DNA of 64,000 nucleotides from Sinomonas sp. ASV322. GTDB lineage: Bacteria > Actinomycetota > Actinomycetes > Actinomycetales > Micrococcaceae. A program made the position numbers and the translations under genes. Positions 8,106 through 19,963 of this stretch are shown one piece after another. The notes below the pieces were generated by a model. It had not been told where the DNA came from and made no database searches. It saw nothing but the letters and a program-made list of their open reading frames with translations. Each line of letters starts with the position of its first letter. Positions within the stretch are counted from its first letter, which is position 1. Location: contig NZ_JAVFJJ010000005.1 in the NCBI RefSeq assembly GCF_030908245.1, positions 1 to 64,000 on the forward strand. The letters run 5' to 3'.

Positions 8106-10403
8106 CTACCCCCGCTTCTCAAAACGGATCATGACGGCCTTATAGGCGGGGGTGTTGGATTCCCGCGCGACGAGCTCCTTGTGGACCAGGACATTCGTCT
8201 CGGGATAATACGCAGCGGCGCACCCCTTGGCGGTCGGATACGCAACAAGCCTGAATCGTTCCGCGAGACGGTCGGACCCGTTGAACGTCGACACGACATC
8301 AACCAGCTCCTGATCGGCAAATCCGAGTTCGTCGAGGTCGTCTGGATGGACGAGCACGACTCGTCGCGCCTTGGAAATTCCGCGATAGCGGTCGTCGAGG
8401 CCGTAGATGGTCGTGTTGTATTGGTCGTGGCTCCGGAGGGTCTGGAGAATGAGATGGCCGGGCGGCGCCTCGAGATATTCGAAGGGGCTGACCGTGAAAA
8501 TCGCCTTGCCGGCATCCGTGGCGAACGTCCGCGTATCGCGGGGCGGGCTCGGCAGCACGAATCCGCTCTTGCCCCTGACTCTGCCGTTGTAGTCCGCGAA
8601 ACCCGGAATGGTCCGGGAAATGTGGTCGCGGATCACGTCGTAATCCTCCGCCATGGCCCGCCAGTCCACAGGGTGGCTGTCCCCGAACGTCGCCTGGGCC
8701 ATCCGAGCGACAATGACCGGCTCAGCCAGGAGATGCTCGGAGACGGGACGGAGGCGGCCTTGGCTCGAGCGCACAACGGACATCGAATCTTCGATGGAGA
8801 CGAATTGGCGACCGGAAGGGTGCTTGTCGTCGATATCCGTGCGCCCGAGCGTCGGGAGGATGAGCGACGTGCGGCCATGGACGATGTGGGATCGATTCGG
8901 CTTGGTCGAGATATGCACCGTCAGGCCTGCGCTTTTGAGCCCCCGCTCAAGGAGCGCCGTGTCGGATCCGGCCGAGGCGAAATTGCCGCCCATCGAGACG
9001 AAGACGTCGACCTCCCCGGCTTCGAGCGCGTGCTGGGTTTCGACCGAGTCGTAGCCGTGCTTTCGCGGCATCGGAAAGCCGAATTCCCTTTCGAGCGCGG
9101 CACTCAGGGCCTCTGTCGGCTTCTCCCAGATCCCCATCGTCCGGTCGCCCTGGACATTGGAATGACCGCGGACCGGGCAGGCGCCCGCGCCGGGCTTGCC
9201 GAAATTCCCCTGCAGGAGGAGGAGGTTGATGATCTCCTTGAGCGTGGGGACTGAATGCGGCTGCTGCGTGAGCCCGAGGGCCCAGCAGATGATGGTGCCT
9301 TTGGAGGCGGCCAGCATGTCAGCGACAGTTTCGATCTCCGCTCGGGCCAGGCCCGTGGCCGCCTCGGTGGCTGCCCAGTCGATCGCGCGGCGCGCCTCCG
9401 CATACGCCTCGAAGCCAAGCGTCTGCGACTCGACGAATTCACGGTCGACGACGGAGCCCGGCTCGCACTCTTCGCGCACCAGAAGGAGGTGGCCCAGAGC
9501 CTGGAGGAGGGCCAGATCTCCTCCGATCCTGATCTGCAGGAATTCATCGGCGATGGATGCTCCGTCGCCGACGACGCCTTCAATTGTCTGCGGGTCCCTG
9601 AAATTCAGGAGGCCCGCCTCGGGAAGAGGATTGACGGCGACGACCTTGCCGCCATTCTTCTTGCAATCGGCGAGCGCTGACAGCATACGGGGGTGATTCG
9701 TGCCGGGGTTCTGGCCGATGACGAGGACGAGCTGCGCGTGGTGGATGTCCTCGAGGGAAACCGTTCCCTTGCCGATGCCGATCGTCGGAATGAGCGCGAC
9801 GCCCGACGATTCATGGCACATGTTCGAGCAGTCGGGAAGATTGTTGGTCCCGAGGCTGCGGGCGAAGAGCTGGTACATGAACGCGGTCTCGTTCGCGGTG
9901 CGCCCCGAGGTGTAGAACACGCAGCGGTCCGGCGTGGTCGCGTTGATGTGCTCCCCGATCAGGGCAAAGGCCTCATCCCACGCGATCGGCGAGTAATGCG
10001 TCTCGCCCGGGCGGATGACGACGGGAGCACTGATGCGGCCACGGCTTCCGAGCCAGAATTCGCTCTTGCCCTCGAGCTCCTCAATCGAGTATTCGGCCCA
10101 GAACTCGGGGGTCACGGTGCGAAGGGTGCCCTCTTCGGCGATCGCCTTGGCGCCGTTCTCACAGAACTCGGCCGGCTTCCGAGCGCCCGTGATCGACTCG
10201 GGCCACGCGCAGCCCGGGCAGTCGAAGCCGCCCCTTTGGTTGATGCGGAACATGGAGCGGGCCGTGCGGACGAGGCCAGCCTGGGCCAGGCCTCGTTCCA
10301 TCGCCACCGCGACTGCCTTGACCCCCGCGGCGGCCGTCTTGGGGGGATGGACCTCCAGCGCATCCTCATCGATGTCGTGGGGGTCTGGCTTCTGGGCAAA
10401 CAC
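8106..10403 (-). CDS. FdhF/YdeP-family molybdopterin oxidoreductase (formate-dehydrogenase-like)
   Basis: 765 residues from a GTG at 10403 with AAGGAG 9 nt upstream; the open frame further upstream looks non-coding. It is a DMSO-reductase-superfamily alpha subunit: FDCPGCAWP near the N terminus, the NMCHESSGVAL stretch with a candidate Mo-ligand cysteine, GQNPGTNHPRM, and a C-terminal molydopterin-dinucleotide-binding domain (HDQYNTTIYG). It lacks the classical four-cysteine Fe-S cluster motif, as YdeP-type members do. The substrate is not proven. Next to purU, which releases formate, a role in formate oxidation is plausible. It is probably co-transcribed with the glcG-like gene. Confidence 0.82.
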   Translation of the reverse strand: MFAQKPDPHDIDEDALEVHPPKTAAAGVKAVAVAMERGLAQAGLVRTARSMFRINQRGGFDCPGCAWPESITGARKPAEFCENGAKAIAEEGTLRTVTPEFWAEYSIEELEGKSEFWLGSRGRISAPVVIRPGETHYSPIAWDEAFALIGEHINATTPDRCVFYTSGRTANETAFMYQLFARSLGTNNLPDCSNMCHESSGVALIPTIGIGKGTVSLEDIHHAQLVLVIGQNPGTNHPRMLSALADCKKNGGKVVAVNPLPEAGLLNFRDPQTIEGVVGDGASIADEFLQIRIGGDLALLQALGHLLLVREECEPGSVVDREFVESQTLGFEAYAEARRAIDWAATEAATGLARAEIETVADMLAASKGTIICWALGLTQQPHSVPTLKEIINLLLLQGNFGKPGAGACPVRGHSNVQGDRTMGIWEKPTEALSAALEREFGFPMPRKHGYDSVETQHALEAGEVDVFVSMGGNFASAGSDTALLERGLKSAGLTVHISTKPNRSHIVHGRTSLILPTLGRTDIDDKHPSGRQFVSIEDSMSVVRSSQGRLRPVSEHLLAEPVIVARMAQATFGDSHPVDWRAMAEDYDVIRDHISRTIPGFADYNGRVRGKSGFVLPSPPRDTRTFATDAGKAIFTVSPFEYLEAPPGHLILQTLRSHDQYNTTIYGLDDRYRGISKARRVVLVHPDDLDELGFADQELVDVVSTFNGSDRLAERFRLVAYPTAKGCAAAYYPETNVLVHKELVARESNTPAYKAVMIRFEKRG

Positions 10404-10461
10404 GGCCCGCTCCTTTCCGTGGATCGAGCCGCGCGGCGGCGGCCGATCCGAGGCAGTCGAC

Positions 10462-10872
10462 TCAGGCGGACTGAAGGACCCCGGCCCCAGCAAGAGCGAC
10501 GTGCCGGTCGTTCTCAACCACGTCTCCGCTGACACCTACCGCGCCGATGACCTCGCCCTCGCCGTTGCGCAGCGGGACGCCGCCGGGGAACGTGATGAGT
10601 CCGCCGTTGGAGACCTCGATCTGATAGAGAGGGCCACCGGGCTGGGAGAGGCCACCGAGGTCGCCGCTCTCCATGTCGAACTGCCGAGACGTCCGGGCCT
10701 TCCGGATGGAGATATCGATGCTGCCCAGCCAGGCGCCGTCCATCCGGCGGAACGCCTTGAGGTTGCCGCCGGCGTCAACGACAGCGACGTTCATGCGGCA
10801 GCCGATCTCGTGCGCCGCCCTGATGGCCGCCTCGAGAACCTGCTCTGCCTGGTCGGTGGAGATGTCGCTCAT
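10462..10872 (-). CDS. GlcG/HbpS-like heme-binding-fold protein
   Basis: 136 residues, ATG at 10872 with AAAGGAG upstream. The GlcG/HbpS (PF03928) pattern is clear: ANVAVVDAGGNLKAFRRMDG-like core, ISIRKARTS, and PGGVPLRNGEGEVIGAVGVSG. Family members bind heme or cobalamin-like ligands or act as accessory proteins; the biochemical role is uncertain. It lies 58 bp upstream of the molybdopterin enzyme on the same strand, and a GntR-type palindrome lies 48 bp upstream of its start. Confidence 0.82.
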   Translation of the reverse strand: MSDISTDQAEQVLEAAIRAAHEIGCRMNVAVVDAGGNLKAFRRMDGAWLGSIDISIRKARTSRQFDMESGDLGGLSQPGGPLYQIEVSNGGLITFPGGVPLRNGEGEVIGAVGVSGDVVENDRHVALAGAGVLQSA

Positions 10873-10919
10873 GATATGGCTCCTTTCGTAGGGAACTGCC
10901 ATATCTGAAGGTATGAAAC

Positions 10920-10929
10920 TAATATATGA
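10920..10929. promoter_or_regulatory. GntR-type palindrome, site A (glcG-like/fdhF operon)
   Basis: TAATATATGA, a variant of the TGATATATCA element found at three other places in the window. It is located between the 3' end of gntR1 and the start of the glcG-like gene. Confidence 0.5.
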
Positions 10930-10972
10930 GAGTCAAGGGGTCGGCAGCCTCATGAAGCGCTCGCCACGCCTG

Positions 10973-11644
10973 CTAGACCGCGAAGAGCGCCGCCCGCACC
11001 GCCGTCTCGAACCCTTCCACATGGAGGGCCGCAAGCTCGGCAGCCCGCTGCTCCTGGCCGTCGACGACGGCACGCAGGAGCGCGACGTGCTCATGGAGAT
11101 GCCCGGCAAGGCCCGGGAGGCGATCCATGACAAGACACCAGATGCGGGTCGCGAGGTTGTCGTAGCGGACGAGGGCGTCCTCGAGGTGCGGATTGCCGGC
11201 GGCCGCGTAGATGCCGCGGTGCATTTCGGCGTCGAACCGAAGCGTCTCGCGGACGGTGGCCTTCGAGGCGTCGAAGGTGCGGACTTGCCCGAGGAGCGAC
11301 GTGAGCTGACGACGCGCGGCAGGCGACGCCACGCGTGCGGCGCGGGCCGCGGCAAGGGGCTCGAGCTGGGCGCGGATCTCGGAGATGTAGGCGAGGTCCG
11401 TGACCTCTACGGGGGTCGCGAACGTGCCGCGCCGCGAATAGGTCACAACGAGCCGATCCATCTCAAGACGCTTGAGCGCCTCGCGCACGGGCGTGCGTCC
11501 GAACCCCAGTTCCCTCGCGAGAGCCTCGTCGTTGAGGGGGTCGCCCGGCCGGATCTCGAGGGTCAGGAGCCGGTCCCTGAGGGAGAGGTAGGCCATATCC
11601 GCCAAGGACGGCCTGAGCTGCGGATCGATCACCGCGTGGACCAT
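10973..11644 (-). CDS. GntR-family regulator with FCD domain (GntR1)
   Basis: About 223 residues from ATG 11644; an in-frame ATG at 11701 would add 19 residues but has a poor ribosome-binding site. The winged helix (LTLEIRPGDPLNDEALARELGFGRTPVREALKRLE, two pieces) is followed by a FadR-C/FCD domain with metal-site histidines (MHRGIY, HEHVALL). It is strikingly similar to the regulator at 16248, including the LEPLAAARAA and RYDNLATRIWCLVMDRLP stretches, so the two arose by duplication. It is divergent from purU with a TAATATATCA site between them. Likely a ligand-responsive repressor of the methylglycine catabolic genes. Confidence 0.9.
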   Translation of the reverse strand: MVHAVIDPQLRPSLADMAYLSLRDRLLTLEIRPGDPLNDEALARELGFGRTPVREALKRLEMDRLVVTYSRRGTFATPVEVTDLAYISEIRAQLEPLAAARAARVASPAARRQLTSLLGQVRTFDASKATVRETLRFDAEMHRGIYAAAGNPHLEDALVRYDNLATRIWCLVMDRLPGLAGHLHEHVALLRAVVDGQEQRAAELAALHVEGFETAVRAALFAV

Positions 11645-11706
11645 GTCGGCACCCACCTCCACTGTTGACCCCACCGCTCTCGGCAGGATAGCCTGAGTCA
11701 TACAGC

Positions 11707-11716
11707 TAATATATCA
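11707..11716. promoter_or_regulatory. GntR-type palindrome, site B (gntR1/purU)
   Basis: TAATATATCA followed by GAGTTGTATCAGA, which holds a second TATCA half-site. It lies in the divergent promoter region between gntR1 and purU. Confidence 0.6.
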
Positions 11717-11758
11717 GAGTTGTATCAGACGGATATGACTCTCCTACCAGGAGCACCG

Positions 11759-15255
<3,497 letters not shown>

Positions 15256-15274
15256 ATCCCGGGCAGCAGTCGCA

Positions 15275-15308
15275 CGGCGGCCCGTCCCTCCCAAGGGGCG
15301 GGCCGCCG
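15275..15308 (+). terminator. Hairpin terminator after dmg
   Basis: A perfect 10-bp stem (CGGCGGCCCG at 15275-15284 with 15299-15308), 14-nt loop, 19 bp after the dmg stop. No T-run. Confidence 0.7.
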
Positions 15309-15406
15309 TCGTCCTCCTCGCGTTCGGATCCCGCGCCCGTTCCCCCGTGGCGAACCGCAGGCGATCCGGCGCGCCCTATACACCATCGTTCTGGCAGGAT
15401 TGGCCC

Positions 15407-16210
15407 ATGGGGAAGACAACAGAGTCCGAGGAACCGGACGAAGGACGATCCGCGAACGGCGTGCAGGCCGTCGATCGGGTGGTCCGCGCCCTCGAGATCC
15501 TTGCCAAGGAAGGAAGCGCCGCCGTCGGCGATATGGCCGATCGCATGGGCGTGCACAAGTCGACCGCCTCGCGCATCCTCGGGGCGCTCGAAACCCACGG
15601 CTTCGTGCAGCAGAGCACGCGCCGCGGGAAGTACCAGCTCGGCGTGGGCCTGCTCCGCGTGGCGAGCTCGATCCCGAGGCGGCTCAGCCTCGTCCACACC
15701 GCTCGCCCCGTGCTCGAAGATCTCGCGCAGCGCTACGGCGAAACCGTCAACCTCGCCGTGCGCCGCGATGTGTACGCCGTGAACGTCGACCAGGCACTGG
15801 GAGCGGCGAACCTCGCGAGCTACGACTGGATCGGCAACCTGACCCCGCTCTACGCGACGTCGAGCGGCAAGGTGTTCCTCGCCTACCTCCACTCGAGCGA
15901 ACGGGACCAGCTGCTCGAGCGGGTCGAGCTCAAGGCCCTCACGCCGCACACACTCGACCGCGAACAGCTCGAGCGTGAGCTTCCCTCGATCGTCGAGCGC
16001 GGCTACGCGTCGACCCACGGCGAGCTCGAAGACGGGCTCAATGCCATCGCCGCGCCGATATTCGGCCACACGGGCGATCTCATCGGCGCCGTGAGCGTCT
16101 CCGGCCCAGCCTTCCGCTTCGACCCGTCCGATCCCGGCGTGATCAACGCCGTTGTCGCCGCCGGGGAGGAAATCACCGAGCTCATGGGCGGCCCGGCGCA
16201 CGCCGAGTAA
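15407..16210 (+). CDS. IclR-family transcriptional regulator
   Basis: 267 residues from ATG 15407. The N-terminal winged helix (VQAVDRVVRALEIL, then VGDMADRMGVHKSTASRILGALE) and the C-terminal IclR effector domain (GNLTPLYATSSGKVFLAYL and IAAPIFGHTGDLIGAVSVSGP) are complete. The ligand is unknown. It sits between dmg and the second GntR gene, so it probably controls part of the same catabolism, for example in response to a choline, betaine or glycine intermediate. Only a weak ribosome-binding site precedes the start. Confidence 0.9.
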   Translation: MGKTTESEEPDEGRSANGVQAVDRVVRALEILAKEGSAAVGDMADRMGVHKSTASRILGALETHGFVQQSTRRGKYQLGVGLLRVASSIPRRLSLVHTARPVLEDLAQRYGETVNLAVRRDVYAVNVDQALGAANLASYDWIGNLTPLYATSSGKVFLAYLHSSERDQLLERVELKALTPHTLDREQLERELPSIVERGYASTHGELEDGLNAIAAPIFGHTGDLIGAVSVSGPAFRFDPSDPGVINAVVAAGEEITELMGGPAHAE

Positions 16211-16247
16211 GTTCGAGGGCGCGCCGCCGCTGCGTTGGGAGCGCGCC

Positions 16248-16919
16248 TCAGAGCACGTCGCGGATCGCCATCTCAAAGCTTTTCACGTGTTCGAGGGTCA
16301 GGCTCGCCGCGGCATCGGCGTCGCCGTCCGCGATCGCGTCGAGGAGACGGGTGTGCTCGCGGACGTGGTGGGCGAGATCCGGCAGCCGGTCGATCACGAG
16401 GCACCAGATGCGGGTCGCGAGGTTGTCGTAGCGGATGAGCACATCCTCGAGGTGGGCGTTTCCGGCCGCCTGGTAGATGAGCTTGTGCACCGACATGTCG
16501 ACGCGCATGAGGGCCGTGCGGTCGCCACTGCCGTCGACGCGGCCGATTTCCTTGGCCTTGGCCCGCAGCTCGGCGCGCATGTGGGGCCCGGCGTTCTCGG
16601 CGGCCCGGCGGGCGGCAAGCGGCTCGAGAAGCTCCCGGATCTCCGAAATCGCGGCGAGCTCCGTGATGTCGACGACGGTCGCGAACGTCCCGCGGCGGGG
16701 ATAGGTCACCACGAGGTGGTCCGTCTCGAGCCGCTTGAGGGCCTCGCGGACCGGGGTGCGCCCGACGCCGAGTTCCGCGGCCAGCTGGCCGTCGTTGATG
16801 GGTTCCCCGGGGCGGATTTCGAGCGTGATGAGCTTGTCCTGCAGGCGCTGATAGGCGAAGTCGGCGAGCGAGACCCCGGCCCTCGATTCCCCCGATGCGA
16901 GCGCTTCCTGCAGCGTCAT
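16248..16919 (-). CDS. GntR-family regulator with FCD domain (GntR2)
   Basis: 223 residues. GntR winged helix (LGVGRTPVREALKRLETDHLV) and an FCD ligand domain (SVHKLIYQAAGNAHLEDVLIRY) with the histidines expected for metal binding. It is a close paralogue of the 10973-11644 regulator. It is divergent from the glyA-sox operon and shares with it an intergenic region containing TGATATATCA at 16992. The arrangement suggests an autoregulated repressor of glyA-soxBDAG-sdaA. Paralogue heterodimers or different effectors are possible. Confidence 0.9.
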   Translation of the reverse strand: MTLQEALASGESRAGVSLADFAYQRLQDKLITLEIRPGEPINDGQLAAELGVGRTPVREALKRLETDHLVVTYPRRGTFATVVDITELAAISEIRELLEPLAARRAAENAGPHMRAELRAKAKEIGRVDGSGDRTALMRVDMSVHKLIYQAAGNAHLEDVLIRYDNLATRIWCLVIDRLPDLAHHVREHTRLLDAIADGDADAAASLTLEHVKSFEMAIRDVL

Positions 16920-16991
16920 GAAAGTCCTGCCTTCCCTGTTCCGTGACGGTTGACTTCTCCTCCGGGCTCAATCATACTCGTCATCAGACAT

Positions 16992-17001
16992 TGATATATC
17001 A
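16992..17001. promoter_or_regulatory. GntR-type palindrome, site C (gntR2/glyA)
   Basis: TGATATATCA, a perfect 10-bp palindrome, followed by GTGTGATAC (another half-site). It lies 44 bp before the glyA start, between the divergent gntR2 and glyA genes. Confidence 0.65.
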
Positions 17002-17044
17002 GTGTGATACTAGTTTTGATCTAGCTCCCATAGGAGGAGGCGAG

Positions 17045-18367
17045 ATGACTGATGTCCTGACCCGTTCGCTCGCAGAGACCGACCCCGAAGTCCACGCCGC
17101 GATTGCCAGGGAGCTGGACCGGCAGCGAGGCACGCTTGAGATGATCGCGTCGGAGAATTTCGCCCCGACCGCAGTCATGGAGGCCCAGGGCTCTGTGCTG
17201 ACGAACAAGTACGCGGAAGGCTACCCGGGCCGGCGCTACTACGGCGGCTGCGAGAACGTCGACGTCATCGAGCAGCTCGCGATCGACCGGGTCAAGGCCC
17301 TTTTCGGCGCCCAGTTCGCCAACGTCCAGCCCCACTCGGGCGCGCAGGCCAACGCGGCGGCGATGTTCGCGGTCCTCGAGCCCGGCGACACGATCCTCGG
17401 CCTCTCTCTCGCCCATGGCGGCCACCTCACGCACGGGATGAAGATCAACTTCTCGGGCCGGCTCTACAAGGTGGTCCCGTACGAGGTGAGCCCCAAGGAC
17501 TTCCTCATCGACATGGCCGAGGTCGAGCGGCTCGCACTCGAGCACCGGCCCAAGCTCATCGTCGCCGGCTGGTCCGCCTACTCGCGGCAGCTCGACTTCG
17601 CCGAATTCCGCCGGATCGCGGACCTTGTTGGCGCCCTCCTGATGGTTGATATGGCCCACTTCGCGGGCCTCGTCGCGGCAGGGCTCCACCCCAACCCGGT
17701 GCCCCATGCGGACATCGTGACGACGACGACGCACAAGACCCTGGGCGGGCCGCGCGGCGGCGTGATCTTCACGAACAGCCCGGAGCTCGCAAAGAAGATC
17801 AACTCCTCGGTGTTCCCGGGCCAGCAGGGCGGTCCGCTCGAGCACGTCGTCGCTGCCAAGGCGGTCGCCTTCAAGCTCGCCGCGGAGCCGGCATTCCGCG
17901 AGCGCCAGGAGCGCACGCTCCGCGGCGCGCGGATCATCGCAGAGCGCCTCCTCGAGAGCGACGTCGCCGCGGGCGGCGTCTCGGTGGTCAACGGCGGCAC
18001 GGACGTGCACCTCGTCCTCGTCGACCTGCGGAACTCAGAGCTCGATGGGCGGCAGGGCGAGGACCGCCTGCACCGCATCGGCATCACGGTGAACCGCAAC
18101 GCCGTGCCGTTCGACCCGCGGCCCCCGATGGTCTCCTCGGGACTGCGCATCGGCACGCCGGCCCTCGCGACGCGCGGCTTCGGCGAGGCCGAGTTCCGCG
18201 AGGTCGCGGACATCATCGCCACGGCACTCAAGCCCAGCTTCGACGACGACGTCGCGGATGCGCTGAGCGCCCGCGTGGCGCGGCTCGCCGACGCGCACCC
18301 GCTCTACCCAAATCTGACCCTGGTCCCGGCCGAAGACTCGAACCTCATCTCGAACGGAGCCCTGTGA
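17045..18367 (+). CDS. glyA: Serine hydroxymethyltransferase
   Basis: 440 residues, ATG 17045 behind AGGAGGAGG. All family landmarks are present: [23 protein letters not shown], and the PLP lysine in [14 protein letters not shown]. It converts glycine plus 5,10-methylene-THF to serine plus THF. First gene of a tightly overlapping operon (glyA-soxB-soxD-soxA-soxG-sdaA), it uses the C1 unit from sarcosine oxidation to turn the product glycine into serine for SdaA. This is likely a catabolic GlyA, distinct from a housekeeping copy elsewhere. The stop overlaps soxB by one base. Confidence 0.95.
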   Translation: MTDVLTRSLAETDPEVHAAIARELDRQRGTLEMIASENFAPTAVMEAQGSVLTNKYAEGYPGRRYYGGCENVDVIEQLAIDRVKALFGAQFANVQPHSGAQANAAAMFAVLEPGDTILGLSLAHGGHLTHGMKINFSGRLYKVVPYEVSPKDFLIDMAEVERLALEHRPKLIVAGWSAYSRQLDFAEFRRIADLVGALLMVDMAHFAGLVAAGLHPNPVPHADIVTTTTHKTLGGPRGGVIFTNSPELAKKINSSVFPGQQGGPLEHVVAAKAVAFKLAAEPAFRERQERTLRGARIIAERLLESDVAAGGVSVVNGGTDVHLVLVDLRNSELDGRQGEDRLHRIGITVNRNAVPFDPRPPMVSSGLRIGTPALATRGFGEAEFREVADIIATALKPSFDDDVADALSARVARLADAHPLYPNLTLVPAEDSNLISNGAL

Positions 18368-19584
18368 TGGCGGATCTCTTGCCCGAGCACCCGGATTTCC
18401 TGTGGCGCAACCCTGACCCGAAGCCCTCCTACGACGCAGTGATCGTCGGCGGGGGCGGGCATGGCCTCGCGACGGCGTACTACCTCGCGAAGAACCACGG
18501 GATGACGAACATCGCGATCCTCGAGCGCGGGTGGCTCGCGGGCGGGAACATGGCCCGCAACACGACGATCATTCGATCCAACTACCTGTGGGACGAGTCC
18601 GCGGCCATCTACGAGCACTCGCTCAAGCTCTGGGAGACCCTCCCCGACGAGCTCGAGTACGACTTCCTCTTCAGCCAGCGCGGCGTCATGAACCTCGCGC
18701 ACACGCTCCAGGACGTCCGCGAATCGGTGCGGCGGGTGGGCGCGAACAAGCTCAACGGCGTCGACGCCGAGTGGCTCGACGTCGACCAGGTCAAGGAGCT
18801 CTGCCCGATCCTCAACACGAGCGACAAGATCCGCTACCCCGTGCTCGGCGCGACGTACCAGCCGCGCGCCGGCATCGCGAAGCACGACCACGTCGCGTGG
18901 GCCTTCGCCCGCAAGGCGGACGAGCTCGGCGTCGACCTCATCCAGAACTGCGAGGTCACGGGCTTCGTCAAGGACGGCAACCGCGTGGTCGGCGTCCAGA
19001 CGAATCGGGGCACGATCGCCACTGAAAAGGTCGCGCTGTGCGCCGCCGGCCATTCGAGCGTGCTGGCGAAGATGGCCGGCTTCGACCTGCCGATCCAGTC
19101 CCACCCGCTCCAGGCGCTCGTGTCCGAGCTCCACGAGATCGTGCACCCGACCGTGGTCATGTCCAACCATGTGCACGTCTACGTCTCGCAGGCGCACAAG
19201 GGCGAGCTCGTCATGGGCGCGGGCATCGACTCGTACAACGGCTACGGCCAGCGCGGCGCGTTCCACGTCATCGAGGAGCAGATGGCCGCCGCCGTCGAGC
19301 TCTTTCCGATCTTCGCCCGCGCGCATCTCCTACGCACGTGGGGCGGCATCGTGGACGTCACGCTCGACGCGTCGCCCATCGTCGGCCTCAGCCCCGTCGA
19401 GAACCTATACGTCAACTGCGGCTGGGGCACGGGCGGGTTCAAGGGCACGCCCGGCGCGGGCTGGACCATGGCCCACACCATCGCAACCAACGAGCCGCAC
19501 CGCCTCAACGCGCCCTTCTCCCTCGAGCGCTTCGTCACCGGGGCGCTCATCGACGAACACGGCGCGGCCGCCGTCGCCCACTAG
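18367..19584 (+). CDS. soxB: Sarcosine oxidase beta subunit
   Basis: 405 residues. The ATG overlaps the glyA stop; a GTG one codon upstream also exists. The FAD-binding GGGGHG is at residues 28-33, with an [21 protein letters not shown] segment (two pieces). The AGIAKHDH stretch places histidines at 173 and 175; H173 matches the position known for covalent FMN attachment in corynebacterial SoxB. This is the sarcosine-oxidising subunit of the heterotetrameric enzyme, which produces glycine, H2O2 and 5,10-methylene-THF. Confidence 0.95.
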   Translation: MADLLPEHPDFLWRNPDPKPSYDAVIVGGGGHGLATAYYLAKNHGMTNIAILERGWLAGGNMARNTTIIRSNYLWDESAAIYEHSLKLWETLPDELEYDFLFSQRGVMNLAHTLQDVRESVRRVGANKLNGVDAEWLDVDQVKELCPILNTSDKIRYPVLGATYQPRAGIAKHDHVAWAFARKADELGVDLIQNCEVTGFVKDGNRVVGVQTNRGTIATEKVALCAAGHSSVLAKMAGFDLPIQSHPLQALVSELHEIVHPTVVMSNHVHVYVSQAHKGELVMGAGIDSYNGYGQRGAFHVIEEQMAAAVELFPIFARAHLLRTWGGIVDVTLDASPIVGLSPVENLYVNCGWGTGGFKGTPGAGWTMAHTIATNEPHRLNAPFSLERFVTGALIDEHGAAAVAH

Positions 19585-19615
19585 CGCCGTCGCCCATTAA
19601 TAAGGAGAGCCAGCG

Positions 19616-19963
19616 ATGATCCTGATCAGCTGCCCGAACTGCGGGCCGCGCGACGAGACCGAGTTCCACTACGGCGGGCAGGCCCACGTGGCGTACCCCG
19701 ACGACCCGAGCGCCCTGACCGACGAGGAGTGGGGACGCTACCTCTTCTACCGCGAGAACCCGAAGGGCCTTTTCGCGGAGCGGTGGGTCCACTCGGGCGG
19801 ATGCCGGAAGTGGTTCAACGCCGTCCGGGACACCGCCACCTATCGCATCGCCGCCGTCTACCGCATCGGCGAGACCCGCAGTGTTCCGTCACTCGCCTCC
19901 GGCGAGACCCGCCCAACCCGCCCTGCCGCCTCGGACCAGAGCCTCCCTGGAGGAGCCAAATGA
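19616..19963 (+). CDS. soxD: Sarcosine oxidase delta subunit
   Basis: 115 residues. A small zinc subunit: C6 and C9 in ISCPNCG plus H59 and C63 in WVHSGGC are the expected Zn ligands. The C-terminal 25 residues are Pro/Ser-rich and look disordered. An AAGGAGAG ribosome-binding site precedes the ATG. The stop overlaps soxA (ATGA), as in other sox operons. Confidence 0.93.
   Translation: MILISCPNCGPRDETEFHYGGQAHVAYPDDPSALTDEEWGRYLFYRENPKGLFAERWVHSGGCRKWFNAVRDTATYRIAAVYRIGETRSVPSLASGETRPTRPAASDQSLPGGAK

Noticed and set aside
17002-17044. Glycine riboswitch before glyA-sox
   Set aside because: Too little sequence separates the operator from the start codon, and no tandem glycine-aptamer motifs are visible.
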